The notes under the pieces were generated by a model. It had not been told where the DNA came from. It did no database searches and worked only from the letters and a program-made list of their open reading frames with translations. 64,000 nt of DNA from Stenotrophomonas sp. ESTM1D_MKCIP4_1 (GTDB lineage Bacteria > Pseudomonadota > Gammaproteobacteria > Xanthomonadales > Xanthomonadaceae), in contig NZ_CP026004.1 of assembly GCF_003086895.1 (NCBI RefSeq), forward strand, positions 2,516,731-2,580,730, in the 5' to 3' direction. Position 1 is the stretch's first letter. The number at the start of each line of letters is the position of its first letter. Made by a program: the position numbers and the translations under genes. Shown here one piece after another: positions 24,872-33,992 of the stretch.

Positions 24872-27160
24872 TCAGGCCTTCAGCACCTCCACCCGGTAGG
24901 AAACCGCATCGCCGTCGTGCTCGATGATCAACCCATGCACGTCCGATTCAAAGCCAGGGAAGCGCGCGTTCTGTTCGCGCGCGATGCGCAGCGACTGGAT
25001 GATCGGCTCATCGCTGGCACCAAAGCGCTCGCCCGGCATGATGGTGGGAATGCCCGGCGGATACGGCACCAGCATGGTCGCCGCAATGCGGCCGTTGATC
25101 TGCTCGATGTCGACCCGCTCGATCTCGCCCTTCACCAGATGGTTGTAAGCCTCGGACGGCGTCATCACCGGGGTCGGCAGGTCCACGTACATCTCCCGCA
25201 TCACCTTGGCCACCGCGAATTCCTGGTTGAACGCATGCAAGGCATCGCACAGGTCGCGCAGTCCCCAGCCGGCATAGGCCACCGGGTAATCGGCAGCCAG
25301 CACCGGCAGTGCCTGGCTTAGCGGTGCATTGCGGTCGTACAGTTCCTTGAACGCCATCAGCTCGGTCACCAGCGTGCTCCACTTGCCCTTGGTGATGCCC
25401 ATCGAGAACAGGAACAGCACCGAGTACAGGTTGGTCTTTTCAACGGTGATGCCCCGGCCCCACAGGAACTTGCTCAGCACCGCCGCCGGAATGCCCAGAG
25501 CGCCCATGCTGCCGTCCATCGACAGGCCCGGGGTCAGCAGGGTCACCTTGATCGGGTCGATCAGCACGTAGTCGTCGACCAGGTTCTCGAAGCCGTGCCA
25601 GTGGCCGTCCGGCTGCAGGTACCACTCCTCGCGCTTGGCCACCAGCGGGGCCGGCGTATCGCCCTTGTCCAGGCTGCGCTCGACCTGGGTCGGCTGCCAC
25701 ACGCTGAACCACCAGTCGTCGCGGCCCAGATCGTCGCGCACGTGCAGCATCGCGCGGCGGAAGGCAATCGCCTCGTCGTGCATTTCCTGCACCAGTGAAC
25801 GGCCGGCATCACCTTCCATCATCTTCGAGGCCACATCGCACGCAGCGATCACACCGTAGTGCGGGCTGGTCGAGGTATGCATCATGAACGACTCGTTGAA
25901 ACGCTCGGCATCCAGGTCGCGATGCGCGGAGTTCCGGACATGGATCATCGAGGCCTGCGAGAAAGCAGCCAGCAGCTTGTGGGTCGAATGCGTGGTGAAG
26001 ATGATCGCATCCTGCTCGCGCGGCTTGCCCTTGGCCATGCCGTAATGGTTTTCGTAGAACGGATGGAATGCGGCGTACGCATACCACGCTTCATCGAAAT
26101 GCAGGAAGTCCACCGCGCTGCCGATCTCGTCGGCGATCTTCTCGGCGTTGTAGCACAGGCCGTCGTAGGTGGAATTGGTGACCACCGCGATGCGCGGCTT
26201 CGAGCCAGCCTGGTAGGCCCTGCTCGCGAGCGGGTTTGCGGCGATGCGCTGCTGCAGCGACTCAGGGGTGAACTGATCCAGGCTGATCGGCCCGATGATG
26301 CCGTGCGCGTTGCGGCTGGGCGTGAAGTACACCGGCACTGCACCGGTCATGATGAGCGCGTGCAGCAGCGATTTGTGGCAGTTACGGTCGACGAACACCA
26401 CGTCGCCACGGGCCACCGTACCGTGCCAGACGATCTTGTTGGCGGTAGAGGTGCCGTTGGTGACGAAGAAGGTGTGGTCGGCGCCAAAGTTGCGCGCAGC
26501 CTCTTCTTCAGCCTCTTTGATCGGCCCGGTATGGTCGAGCAGTGAACCCAGCTCCGGAACCGAAATGGACAGATCGCTGCGCAGCGTGTTCTCACCATAG
26601 AACTGGTGGAAGGCACGCCCGACCGGAGACTTGGTGAACGCCACGCCACCGGCATGGCCCGGCGTATGCCAGGAATAATTGGACTCCGCGGCATGGTGGA
26701 TGAGCGCTTTGAAGAACGGCGGCAGCAGGTTCTTCATGTAGTCTTCGGCCGCGCGCATCACCTGCCGCGCGATGAAGCTCTTCGTGTCTTCAAACAGGAA
26801 GATGAAACCGTGGATGTGCTTGAGCAGCTTGCTCGGCACCTTCTCGATGGTGCGCCGCTCGCCGTACAGGAACACCGGCAGGTTGGCCCTGCGCGCGCTC
26901 TGTTCGCGCAGGAACGCGGTCAAGCGCTGGAACTCGCCCTCCACCTCCTCGCTGCCATCGATGGAGATCAGTACGGCCGAGGCAGCAACGTAGGTCCGCG
27001 CACCGGCACGGGCATCATCCAGGTTCAGGCCGCACAGCACCCGCTGGTCATTGCCGCGCAGCTCTTCCACCAGCGCGCGGATGAGGATGCCACCGATGCG
27101 CGGCGACTCGTAGTCGTTGTCAATGACAATGACCGGATAATCCAGAGACTTGAAATACAC
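24872..27160 (-). CDS. adiA: Arginine (Orn/Lys/Arg) decarboxylase, acid-resistance type
   Basis: Predicted 762 aa, the size of AdiA (about 756). N-terminal wing/receiver-like domain at 1-130, PLP aminotransferase-like core at about 145-590 with NSTYDGLCYN, HFDEAWYAYA and the PLP Lys395 in THSTHKLLAAFSQ, then a C-terminal domain. It converts an amino acid to an amine and CO2, consuming a proton. The neighbouring antiporter looks like AdiC, which favours arginine to agmatine, although lysine or ornithine cannot be excluded by eye. GTG start at 27160 with AAGGAG 8 nt upstream. Last gene of the porin-adiC-adiA operon, 20 bp after the antiporter. Confidence 0.88.
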   Translation of the reverse strand: MYFKSLDYPVIVIDNDYESPRIGGILIRALVEELRGNDQRVLCGLNLDDARAGARTYVAASAVLISIDGSEEVEGEFQRLTAFLREQSARRANLPVFLYGERRTIEKVPSKLLKHIHGFIFLFEDTKSFIARQVMRAAEDYMKNLLPPFFKALIHHAAESNYSWHTPGHAGGVAFTKSPVGRAFHQFYGENTLRSDLSISVPELGSLLDHTGPIKEAEEEAARNFGADHTFFVTNGTSTANKIVWHGTVARGDVVFVDRNCHKSLLHALIMTGAVPVYFTPSRNAHGIIGPISLDQFTPESLQQRIAANPLASRAYQAGSKPRIAVVTNSTYDGLCYNAEKIADEIGSAVDFLHFDEAWYAYAAFHPFYENHYGMAKGKPREQDAIIFTTHSTHKLLAAFSQASMIHVRNSAHRDLDAERFNESFMMHTSTSPHYGVIAACDVASKMMEGDAGRSLVQEMHDEAIAFRRAMLHVRDDLGRDDWWFSVWQPTQVERSLDKGDTPAPLVAKREEWYLQPDGHWHGFENLVDDYVLIDPIKVTLLTPGLSMDGSMGALGIPAAVLSKFLWGRGITVEKTNLYSVLFLFSMGITKGKWSTLVTELMAFKELYDRNAPLSQALPVLAADYPVAYAGWGLRDLCDALHAFNQEFAVAKVMREMYVDLPTPVMTPSEAYNHLVKGEIERVDIEQINGRIAATMLVPYPPGIPTIMPGERFGASDEPIIQSLRIAREQNARFPGFESDVHGLIIEHDGDAVSYRVEVLKA

Positions 27161-27180
27161 GTTGTTTCTCCTTGTCGAAC

Positions 27181-28533
27181 TCAGGAACGCGGGCCGGCGG
27201 CGCCGATGGCCGATGCCTCACGGGCGCGCTGCCGCTGCTGGCGGCGCTCCTCGCTGAAGAAGGGATAGAACACGGTGATGAACAGTACGAACAGGAAGGC
27301 GTACTGCACGATGCTTCCCGACGAGCCATAGATCGCCCACAGGCAGTACACGACGGTCAGGCTGGTCAGGGTCCAGAACGCACCGGTATGCACCAGCGTG
27401 TGCGAACGCTCCACCACGAAATAGCAGGCCACGCAGGAATAGATGTAGGGCAGCAGGGTGAGTACCACCGCCGCCGACGTGATCACGTCGAACTGTGCCG
27501 AGGCCGTCTCCGAGGTGGAGGTGACCAGCACGGCCACGGTCATCAGCACCGCCACGATCAGCACGCCCCTGACCGGGACATCATCCTTGTTGGTCCTGCT
27601 GAAGATGCTCGGGAACAGGCCATCATCAGAGGCCGCCTTGGCGCTCTGCGCGGTCAGCAGGATCCAGCCGCCCAGCGAACCGGCCGCACCCACGAAGGCG
27701 CACAGGCTCACCAGTGCCCCACCCCATCCACCGACGGCCTTGGCTGCCGCCAATGCGAACGGTGCATCGGACACCTGCAGTTCCGCATTCGGCACCATGC
27801 CCATGATCACCGACGAGCTGGCGATGTAGGCTACGGCCGCCAGGAACACACCCGCCAGCGTGGCGCGGGCCACGTTCTTCTCGGGGTTTTCCACCACGCC
27901 GGCCGTCACCGATGCAGACTCCACGCCGATGAATGCCCACAGGGTCAGCGCCGCCGCGCTGGAGATCGCACCGAAATTCGATTCCCCCGATACGTTGTAG
28001 GCGCCCTTGAAGATATCGGCATCGAAGAAAAACCAGCCGAAGATCGCGATGCCCAGGATCGGCACCAACGCGAAGCTGGTGGTCACGGTCTGCACCCGGG
28101 TGACGAAGGCCGGCCCGATCATGTTGGCGAAGCTCAAGGCCCACACCAGCACCAGCACGGCCACGCAACGCACCAGCGGCTCCGAGAGGATCGGGAAGAA
28201 GTAGCTGAAGTAGCCGACGGCGGCGATCGGGATGGCAACATTGCCGATCCAGTTCGCAAACCAGTAGATGGTGTTGGTCTGGAAGCCCATGTAGGGTCCA
28301 AACCAGTCGCGGGCGTAGGCATAGGGGCCGCCGGCCTTGGGTGCCAGCTTGCCCAGTTTGGCAAACACGAACGCTAGCAGCAGCGCGCCGGCCGTGGTGA
28401 TCAACCAGCCCCAGATCGAGGCGGTACCAATCTTGGCCAGACTGGACGGCAACAGGAACACACCGGATCCCATCATGTTGCCGGCGACGAGGAAGGTGGC
28501 TCCAACCACCCCGATTTTCTTTGCTTCTGCCAT
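27181..28533 (-). CDS. adiC: Arginine/agmatine antiporter, AdiC-like APC permease
   Basis: Predicted 450 aa, 12 membrane segments. Similar to AdiC along its length: AGNMMGSGVFLLPSSLAKIG in TM1, NTIYWFANWIGN in TM3 (Tyr of the substrate gate), TLWAFIGVESASVTAGVVEN in TM6 (Trp gate), and SLGGWILLTAQSAKAASDDG in TM8. AdiC exchanges external arginine for internal agmatine and so supports the decarboxylase in acid. AGGAG site before the ATG. It lies between the porin (79 bp gap) and the decarboxylase (20 bp gap) on the same strand. Confidence 0.9.
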   Translation of the reverse strand: MAEAKKIGVVGATFLVAGNMMGSGVFLLPSSLAKIGTASIWGWLITTAGALLLAFVFAKLGKLAPKAGGPYAYARDWFGPYMGFQTNTIYWFANWIGNVAIPIAAVGYFSYFFPILSEPLVRCVAVLVLVWALSFANMIGPAFVTRVQTVTTSFALVPILGIAIFGWFFFDADIFKGAYNVSGESNFGAISSAAALTLWAFIGVESASVTAGVVENPEKNVARATLAGVFLAAVAYIASSSVIMGMVPNAELQVSDAPFALAAAKAVGGWGGALVSLCAFVGAAGSLGGWILLTAQSAKAASDDGLFPSIFSRTNKDDVPVRGVLIVAVLMTVAVLVTSTSETASAQFDVITSAAVVLTLLPYIYSCVACYFVVERSHTLVHTGAFWTLTSLTVVYCLWAIYGSSGSIVQYAFLFVLFITVFYPFFSEERRQQRQRAREASAIGAAGPRS

Positions 28534-28611
28534 GACACTCTCCTGAAGCGGGCATGGGCCCGACGGCGCCGGGCATGGGATTCGGCTGCGCGGGCGCAGG
28601 TCCGCTGGCGG

Positions 28612-30072
28612 CTATCTGATGAAGTTGTATTGCAGGCTGCCCTGCACCCGGACCGTGTCGCCGCGTGCGCCGCCCTGCTGTTCCAGGCGCCCGTACAGCA
28701 GTTCCATGCCCATCGTCCACGACGGCGCCGGGCTCCAGATCAGGTTGAATACGCCGTAACGGCTCTCCCGGAATGCGTCCGCAGCCAGCGCGCGGTTCCG
28801 CTCCAGGGTCAGCTGGCCGAGGATCAGGTTCGAGCGCCACAGCTCGGACCAGTAATGGGTGTACCCGACGAAGCCACCGTGCAGATCCAACGCTTCCAGC
28901 CTGCCATCGGCGTCGACCACGGCGTCCAGCCCGGACCCGGTAAGGTCAGCGGTGTAGCGGCTCAGCCCTCGGCCGCCCAGCGCACCAAACAGCAGCAGGT
29001 CGCGTTCGCCGACCGATGCCGAGCCACTCAGCTGCAGGCCGCCGCCCATGCGCCGGTCGCGCTCGCCATCGCCGTCATAGGCCAGGCTTCGCGCCACGGC
29101 GCCCAGTTGCAGGTGCCCCCAGTCGCGCTCCATGCGGGCACTGAGGGTGACATCGGGCAGCCGGTTGACCGCTGCACGGGTATCACTGGCGCCGGCCAGC
29201 TCGGTCTCCGGATCTTCCGCGGCCAGGGTCAGCGTGGTGCCCTTGCCCAGCGCGAAACTGTGGTGAATACCCGCCACCAACAGGTAACCCGCACCGCCCG
29301 GACCGGCAAAATCCAGCGTGTCGGGCAGGCTGTCGGCATCCATGAAGCTGGAATAGCCATAGCCTGCGTAGGTATTGCCGAGCTGGCCATAGGCGTGGCG
29401 AAGCCGGAACTCGTAGCCATCACTGCTACCGAAGAAATCATTCTCGAGGTAGAAGCGCAGATTGCCGTGCGTGGTGGGCCGCCGCGCCTCGAAGCTGAAG
29501 CGCGTCTGCTTGGCATGGATGTTGAAATTGGACACATCACGGTGGCTGCCGCCGACCGGCATCGACGACGGAATGAACTGATCCTGGTCGCCTGCATCCC
29601 GCGAATCAGCAATGGCGTCGAGCTTGGCGTAGCCGCCGATGCGGATGACCGTATCGGTGCCGGGAATGGCGAAGAAGCCCTTCAGCTCCGGATCGGTCGG
29701 GCCGGCCGCACTGTCCGGCCGGGATGCCGCCGTGGATGGATCGGCGACCGATTCACGCTGTGGCAGCACCGGCGGGGCAACCCCGGACACCTGGGTGGGA
29801 TGCAGCGCGGCTGTTGTGGCTGCGGTGACCGGTGCCGTTGCTGGTGTGGGTGTGGGTGTGGCTGTGGGTGTGGGCGTGGGCGCAGCCACCGGCACCGGCG
29901 CCTGCGCGGAGGCTTCGCGCTGTTCGAGGCGGTCCAGGCGCTGCTGCATGCCCTCCAGCGCCTGCCGCATCGTGGCAATCTCACGCCGCAGCGCCTGTGC
30001 GTCCTCCTCGGCATGTGCAGGCGTTGCCGCCAGCGCCACCGTGCAAGCCAGACTCAAGACCGCCAAGCGCAT
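28612..30072 (-). CDS. DcaP-type trimeric outer membrane porin
   Basis: Predicted 486 aa. Signal peptide MRLAVLSLACTVALAATPAHA; residues 22-50 form a coiled coil (ALRREIATMRQALEGMQQRL) as in DcaP-family porins, then a Thr/Pro/Ala repeat (about 62-85), then a barrel from about 125 (IRIGGYAKLDAIADS, NFNIHAKQTRFSFEARRPT) ending in Phe-Ile-Arg (QGSLQYNFIR). DcaP channels pass small anionic molecules such as dicarboxylates in Acinetobacter. The first-gene position before adiC and adiA suggests that here it admits arginine or a related compound. Start chosen for the signal peptide; the frame runs 75 codons further upstream. Confidence 0.85.
   Translation of the reverse strand: MRLAVLSLACTVALAATPAHAEEDAQALRREIATMRQALEGMQQRLDRLEQREASAQAPVPVAAPTPTPTATPTPTPATAPVTAATTAALHPTQVSGVAPPVLPQRESVADPSTAASRPDSAAGPTDPELKGFFAIPGTDTVIRIGGYAKLDAIADSRDAGDQDQFIPSSMPVGGSHRDVSNFNIHAKQTRFSFEARRPTTHGNLRFYLENDFFGSSDGYEFRLRHAYGQLGNTYAGYGYSSFMDADSLPDTLDFAGPGGAGYLLVAGIHHSFALGKGTTLTLAAEDPETELAGASDTRAAVNRLPDVTLSARMERDWGHLQLGAVARSLAYDGDGERDRRMGGGLQLSGSASVGERDLLLFGALGGRGLSRYTADLTGSGLDAVVDADGRLEALDLHGGFVGYTHYWSELWRSNLILGQLTLERNRALAADAFRESRYGVFNLIWSPAPSWTMGMELLYGRLEQQGGARGDTVRVQGSLQYNFIR
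29843..29881 (-). repeat. In-frame Thr-Pro hexamer tract in the porin gene
   Basis: Repeated GTGGGT/GTGGGC units encode a Thr-Pro-Thr-Pro-Thr-Ala-Thr-Pro linker between coiled coil and barrel. Units are 6 nt, so a gain or loss keeps the frame and only changes linker length. Confidence 0.75.
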
Positions 30073-30529
30073 TGCATCCTCCCTGGGCGAAAACCTGCCA
30101 TGCGCTGCCGGGCGGGACGCGAGCGCCATCCCGACAGCGATCTGCCGTTGCTGGGTTGCGGAGTACTGCGTCGATATCCAGGGCCAGCCTGCGTGCTGCA
30201 GGCAACAGAACGATGACATCGCCCTGTTCTGGCCGCGGGAAACCTGACTGCGGCTGCGCTGCCAGCGAGGTGGCGACCGCAGGCGACTGGGTAACAACCC
30301 CGCAGTGAGGATGTTGTGAATGGCAAGACGCCAATCGACCTGTCGATGCAGAACGTTGGGGCAGTCCCTGTCGCACGAATGCTGTAATCCATGCGTAAAG
30401 GCTAGTCAGACTGCTGATTTCGGCCTTGATTGCGATCAAGTCGCAATGCTTGATGTCAGTCACGATTCAGAAGTGACGGCCTGCAATCCACTGCGCAAGC
30501 CTTTTGCCTGCCGATGTCGCAGAATGCAA
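30073..30529. other. Gene-free upstream region of the porin-adiC-adiA operon
   Basis: This 457-bp region contains the FNR/Anr box at 30426-30439. A transcript activated from that box would start near 30391 and have a leader of about 320 nt. No convincing small gene is visible. A leader of this length could hold a regulatory RNA structure, but I cannot identify one. Confidence 0.55.
30426..30439. promoter_or_regulatory. Perfect FNR/Anr box
   Basis: TTGATTGCGATCAA fits the TTGAT-N4-ATCAA consensus of FNR/Anr with no mismatch. The only gene downstream of it in a sensible direction is the porin of the arginine operon on the minus strand, since dsbG on the other side ends toward it. Predicts low-oxygen activation. 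Confidence 0.75.
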
Positions 30530-30557
30530 CAGGCCCGCATGTTGCCATGCGGGCCTG
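30530..30557 (-). terminator. Terminator of the dsbG operon
   Basis: A 12-bp perfect stem, CAGGCCCGCATG / CATGCGGGCCTG, with a 4-nt loop lies 27 bp after the dsbG stop. The T-run after it on the minus strand is weak (TTGCATTCT). Confidence 0.7.
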
Positions 30558-30583
30558 ATGTGTTCGACTGCGGTGCAGAACCC

Positions 30584-31423
30584 TCAGCGCGGTCCAAGTA
30601 CCTTCTGCAGATCATCGCCCTGCGGGAGACCTGCACGGCGCTCGACGCTGCCCTGGTCATTCTGGAACAGGATGCCCGGCGTGCCCTGGAAACCCATTTC
30701 GACCATCAGCACCTGGTTTGCATCGAGCTTGCCTGCAACCTCGCGGCTGATGCTCGGCAGCGGCTTGATACCTCCGCGGTCGAACTGGTGTTCGTTTTCC
30801 AGCAGTGCAGCACTGGGGTCGCGGGCGGCCAGGATGGCGGCTGCCTTGGCCGGGCTGTCCTCGCGGATCACGCCCACCATGATGTGCCGCAGCTGCACCT
30901 TGCCTGCATCCACCCACGGACGCGCCGCCTCCCAGAACTTGTGGCAGTACGGGCAGTTCGCGTCACTGAACGTGTAGACCACGCGGGGTGCATCCGCCTT
31001 GCCATCGCGCACCCAGGCACTGGCTTCCAGCTTCGACCACATCTTGGCCGACATCGGCGCGGCCACCAGCTTCTCCACCGACTCGGCAGCCACATCATTG
31101 CCCTCGGCATCGAACAGGCTGCCCACCAGCACATGCTTGCCATCGGCAGTGACGTAGGCAGCCGCAGGCTGCTGGCCACCCACCACGCCCGCAAAGCCAC
31201 GCAGGCCACCGGGTGCATCAAACTCGGAAATGACTTCAAAACCGTGCTTTTCGATGCCCTTCAGCACCGCCGGGCGGTCACCTTTGCTTGCTGCAGGGGC
31301 AGCAGCGGCCGTGCCCGCGGGCGCCTTCGCCGGCGGCGTCTGCGCCTGGCTGCAGGCGGTCATGGCCAGCAGCACCGGCAGGATCAGTACCGCGGGCGCG
31401 GTGCGCAGGGAAATCGACAGCAT
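30584..31423 (-). CDS. dsbG: Thiol:disulfide interchange protein DsbG, probable lipoprotein
   Basis: Predicted 279 aa. N-terminal dimerisation domain at about 48-120, thioredoxin domain with active site NCPYC (Cys157, Cys160) followed by HKFWEAARPWVDAGKVQLRH and VGVIREDSPAKAAAILA, which closely follow E. coli DsbG. The cis-Pro loop reads FQGTPGIL. DsbG keeps single periplasmic cysteines reduced or isomerises disulfides. The N-terminus LLAMTAC (Cys24) resembles a lipobox, unlike the soluble E. coli protein, and is followed by an Ala/Pro-rich linker. The next gene upstream is a membrane TlpA-like protein, a probable electron donor. Confidence 0.9.
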   Translation of the reverse strand: MLSISLRTAPAVLILPVLLAMTACSQAQTPPAKAPAGTAAAAPAASKGDRPAVLKGIEKHGFEVISEFDAPGGLRGFAGVVGGQQPAAAYVTADGKHVLVGSLFDAEGNDVAAESVEKLVAAPMSAKMWSKLEASAWVRDGKADAPRVVYTFSDANCPYCHKFWEAARPWVDAGKVQLRHIMVGVIREDSPAKAAAILAARDPSAALLENEHQFDRGGIKPLPSISREVAGKLDANQVLMVEMGFQGTPGILFQNDQGSVERRAGLPQGDDLQKVLGPR

Positions 31424-31453
31424 GTGAGCTCCAAAGGGAAATGCCCGCGCAGG

Positions 31454-32257
31454 CTACCGCAGCCTGCGCAGTTTGTGTTCAAGGCCGGCCTGGGTCAGTT
31501 CACCCAGGTGCAGGTCCTGCAGGCCTCCCTGCCCATCGAAAAACAGGGTCGAGGGATAGGCCCGTATGCCCAACGCGGTCGAAGCGGCAGCAGGCTCGTC
31601 CAGCAGCACATTGCGCAGCGCAAGGTGCTCGGCCTGCAGGAACTGCTGGACTTCATCCTGGCGTTCGCCCTGGTTGAGGAACACGAACTGCACCTCAGGG
31701 TGCGCCTGCTGTGCCCGGGCCAGGACCGGCATTTCGCGGCGGCAGGGCCCGCACCAGCTGGCCCAGAGATTCAGCACCAGCGGCCTGCGCTGGAACTGTT
31801 CCAGGTCCAGCGACCGACCCTGCAGATCCACGACCTGCACCGCCGGCAATGACAGTGTGCTGGCCTGCCATCGGGCCAGTCCGTAACTGCCCCCGACCCA
31901 CAACAGCACACCCGCCAGTGCACTGCACATGACCGGAACACGCAACGAAGGCTGTCGGCGCAGGCTCCAGATGCCCCAGCCCAGTGCGGCGACCAGCACC
32001 ACGGCTACGTGATAGCCGCCGTCGGCAATCTGGAACATGCTCCAGGGCGCTTCAAGATAGAGCGCAAGGTTGGCGGCGATGAAGGACAGGCGACCGCAGA
32101 GCAGGCCCACCAGCAACATGTCCAACACCCTGCCCGCACCAGAGGGCCGCGGACGCACCGGCTGGCGTGACGGCCAGAGCCGCGCGATGCTCATCGCAAC
32201 CAGGAGACAGACCAGAACAACCACAACCGGCATCGGCACCGGCCCCACACTTGCCAT
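31454..32257 (-). CDS. Membrane-bound TlpA-like thioredoxin protein
   Basis: Predicted 267 aa. Three to four N-terminal membrane segments (VVVVLVCLLVAMSIARLW, DMLLVGLLCGRLSFIAANLA, VAVVLVAALGWGIW, ALAGVLLWVGGSYGLA) precede a TlpA/ResA-type periplasmic thioredoxin domain with ASWCGPC (Cys169, Cys172) and a cis-Pro at IRAYPSTLFF. The gene is 30 bp upstream of dsbG in the same operon. In Pseudomonas a similar dsbG-linked gene goes with dsbD2; no dsbD homologue is present here, so this protein may pass electrons to DsbG. The membrane part is not a classic DsbD beta domain. Confidence 0.85.
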   Translation of the reverse strand: MASVGPVPMPVVVVLVCLLVAMSIARLWPSRQPVRPRPSGAGRVLDMLLVGLLCGRLSFIAANLALYLEAPWSMFQIADGGYHVAVVLVAALGWGIWSLRRQPSLRVPVMCSALAGVLLWVGGSYGLARWQASTLSLPAVQVVDLQGRSLDLEQFQRRPLVLNLWASWCGPCRREMPVLARAQQAHPEVQFVFLNQGERQDEVQQFLQAEHLALRNVLLDEPAAASTALGIRAYPSTLFFDGQGGLQDLHLGELTQAGLEHKLRRLR

Positions 32258-32341
32258 TACATCACCCGCACGACATTCCAGAGTTCAGCATATTCAGAGC
32301 GCCGGGCCTGCCTTGCAAGCACGGCACTGCTGCGCCAGCGG

Positions 32342-33418
32342 TCAGGCGGCGTCGAGCCGCGAACCGTCGACCGGTACCACGGGAAGAGCCGGCAGCGCGC
32401 GCGACGCCACGGCGGCTGGGGCCGGCAAGGCACGCTCACGACGCTTGCAGCTCACGTGGCGCCGATAGTTGGCGGGCGTCATCCCGACAATGCGCAGGAA
32501 CAGGCGGCGGAACGCGCTCTGGTCCGCATAGCCCACCCCCCAGGCCACCTCATCGATACTCGCCCCCTGCTGCAGCAGGGTCTGCGCCTTCGCCACCCGC
32601 AGGCGCTGGCAGTACTCGATGGGCCGAAGCCCGGTGGCTTTCAGGAAACGACGCTGCAGCGTGCGCGGCTCGAGCCCGGAGATCTCGCAGATGGCCGGCA
32701 GCGTGGCGCCACGTGCCGCCGTGGTATGCAGCCAGCGCTGGGCCTTCAGTACATCGCGATCGCCGTGGGCGAAGTTGGCGCTGAACCGCTCCAGATCCTG
32801 CTGGATGCCGGCCGGCACGGCGATGCCCAGCTGCTGCGCCACCGTGCTGGCCACGCCCTGCCCGTGCAGGCGATACAGCAGGCGCAGGCCGAGGTAGCGC
32901 CATGCCTGTGGGCCTGCCACGGTCAGCAGATCGCCATCGTCAACCAGCGCGCGCTCACTTGGCGCCCAACTGGCGGCCTGGCCCTGCAGGCCCGGATGGC
33001 GCCGCAGGTCCGGGCCGGACACGGTGCGCCCGGCCAGCAGACCGGCCCTGGCCAGGACGCCGACACCGTCCGAAGCCGCCGCCAGCAGGCTGCCGCCGTC
33101 GTAATGCGCACGCAGCCAGTCCAGCAGAATTTCCTCAGCCCGCACCGCGACGACCGGGCTCACCTGGCCCGGCAGTGCAATCACCGCAGGAATTTCCGCA
33201 TCCAGCATCTCCGCGCCGGCAACGCGGTTCACGCCACGATTGCTGGCCGGCACGATCCAGCGGGTGACCAGCACGCGTGCGCTGGGGCGCCGCTGCTGCT
33301 GGGCAAGACGATTGGCCACATGGGCCATTTCAGCCAGCACCGAGGCGGCCGACGGATCGCCCCCTGGGTACTCGACCACGGCAACCTCGACGAAACCCTC
33401 GCTGTTCAGTCCCTCCAT
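32342..33418 (-). CDS. AraC-family regulator with a GATase1-like (GlxA/FtrA-type) N-terminal domain
   Basis: Predicted 358 aa. N-terminal DJ-1/PfpI-like domain at about 10-185 (VEVAVVEYPGGDPSAASVLA, GVLARAGLLAGRTVS), C-terminal AraC double HTH at about 225-325 (LPAICEISGLEPRTLQRRFLKATGL, IDEVAWGVGYADQSAFRRLFLR, GMTPANYRRH). The GATase1 part is a ligand-binding domain without a clear catalytic Cys. The ATG at 33418 has a strong GGAGGAAGGGAG site; one codon block upstream (33433) an ATG overlaps that site and is less likely. It is divergent from the MerR gene and upstream of the dsb operon; targets are unknown. Confidence 0.88.
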   Translation of the reverse strand: MEGLNSEGFVEVAVVEYPGGDPSAASVLAEMAHVANRLAQQQRRPSARVLVTRWIVPASNRGVNRVAGAEMLDAEIPAVIALPGQVSPVVAVRAEEILLDWLRAHYDGGSLLAAASDGVGVLARAGLLAGRTVSGPDLRRHPGLQGQAASWAPSERALVDDGDLLTVAGPQAWRYLGLRLLYRLHGQGVASTVAQQLGIAVPAGIQQDLERFSANFAHGDRDVLKAQRWLHTTAARGATLPAICEISGLEPRTLQRRFLKATGLRPIEYCQRLRVAKAQTLLQQGASIDEVAWGVGYADQSAFRRLFLRIVGMTPANYRRHVSCKRRERALPAPAAVASRALPALPVVPVDGSRLDAA

Positions 33419-33537
33419 ACTCCCTTCCTCCATTCGTTCAGGCCGTCGAGCGGCCGGTTCAGGCGAAGGGTAGGAACTGCCCCAACGGCGGGGCTATGAA
33501 GAAAGTTGCAAAGTGACCGGCAGGCTGACTCCACAAA

Positions 33538-33572
33538 CCCTTGACTCTGGACCAGACTCAAGGGTTGACAAT
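33538..33572 (+). promoter_or_regulatory. MerR-type promoter/operator of the metal resistance operon
   Basis: A dyad with arms CCCTTGA and TCAAGGG lies between a -35 (TTGACT, 33541-33546) and a -10-like GACAAT (33567-33572). The 20-bp spacing is longer than normal, as needed for MerR-type activation by DNA untwisting. The MerR start codon follows at 33598. Confidence 0.8.
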
Positions 33573-33597
33573 GCCCCCAGTCATCCAGGAGTGCGCC

Positions 33598-33992
33598 ATG
33601 AACATTGGACAGCTGGCCCGCGAGGCCGGGGTGCCGATCGACACCGTCCGTTACTACGAACGCCAGCAGCTGCTGCCCACTGCGGCGCGCTCGGCCGGCG
33701 GGTACCGCATCTTTGGCGAGCAGGACCTGCGCCGGCTGCGCTTCATCCGCCGGGCCAAGGCGCTGGGCTTCAGCCTGGAGGAGGTCGCCGAACTGCTCGC
33801 CCTGAGCGACCGCCATTCCCAGGACATGGCCAGCGTGCGCGACGCGGCGCAGGCCCGCCTGCTCGACATCCAGCAGCGCATGGCCGAGCTGCAGCGCATG
33901 CACGCCGCGCTTTCGCAGCTGGTGGAGGCCTGCCCGGGTCATGGTGCCCTGGCGCAATGCCCCATCCTCGCCGCCCTGACCGAGGACAACGC

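Noticed and set aside
24818..26600. Open frames antisense to the arginine decarboxylase
   Set aside because: They follow the GC skew of codon positions in adiA and have no ribosome sites or motifs.
30460..30977. Plus-strand frames opposite dsbG
   Set aside because: No start signal or domain; the minus strand encodes DsbG.
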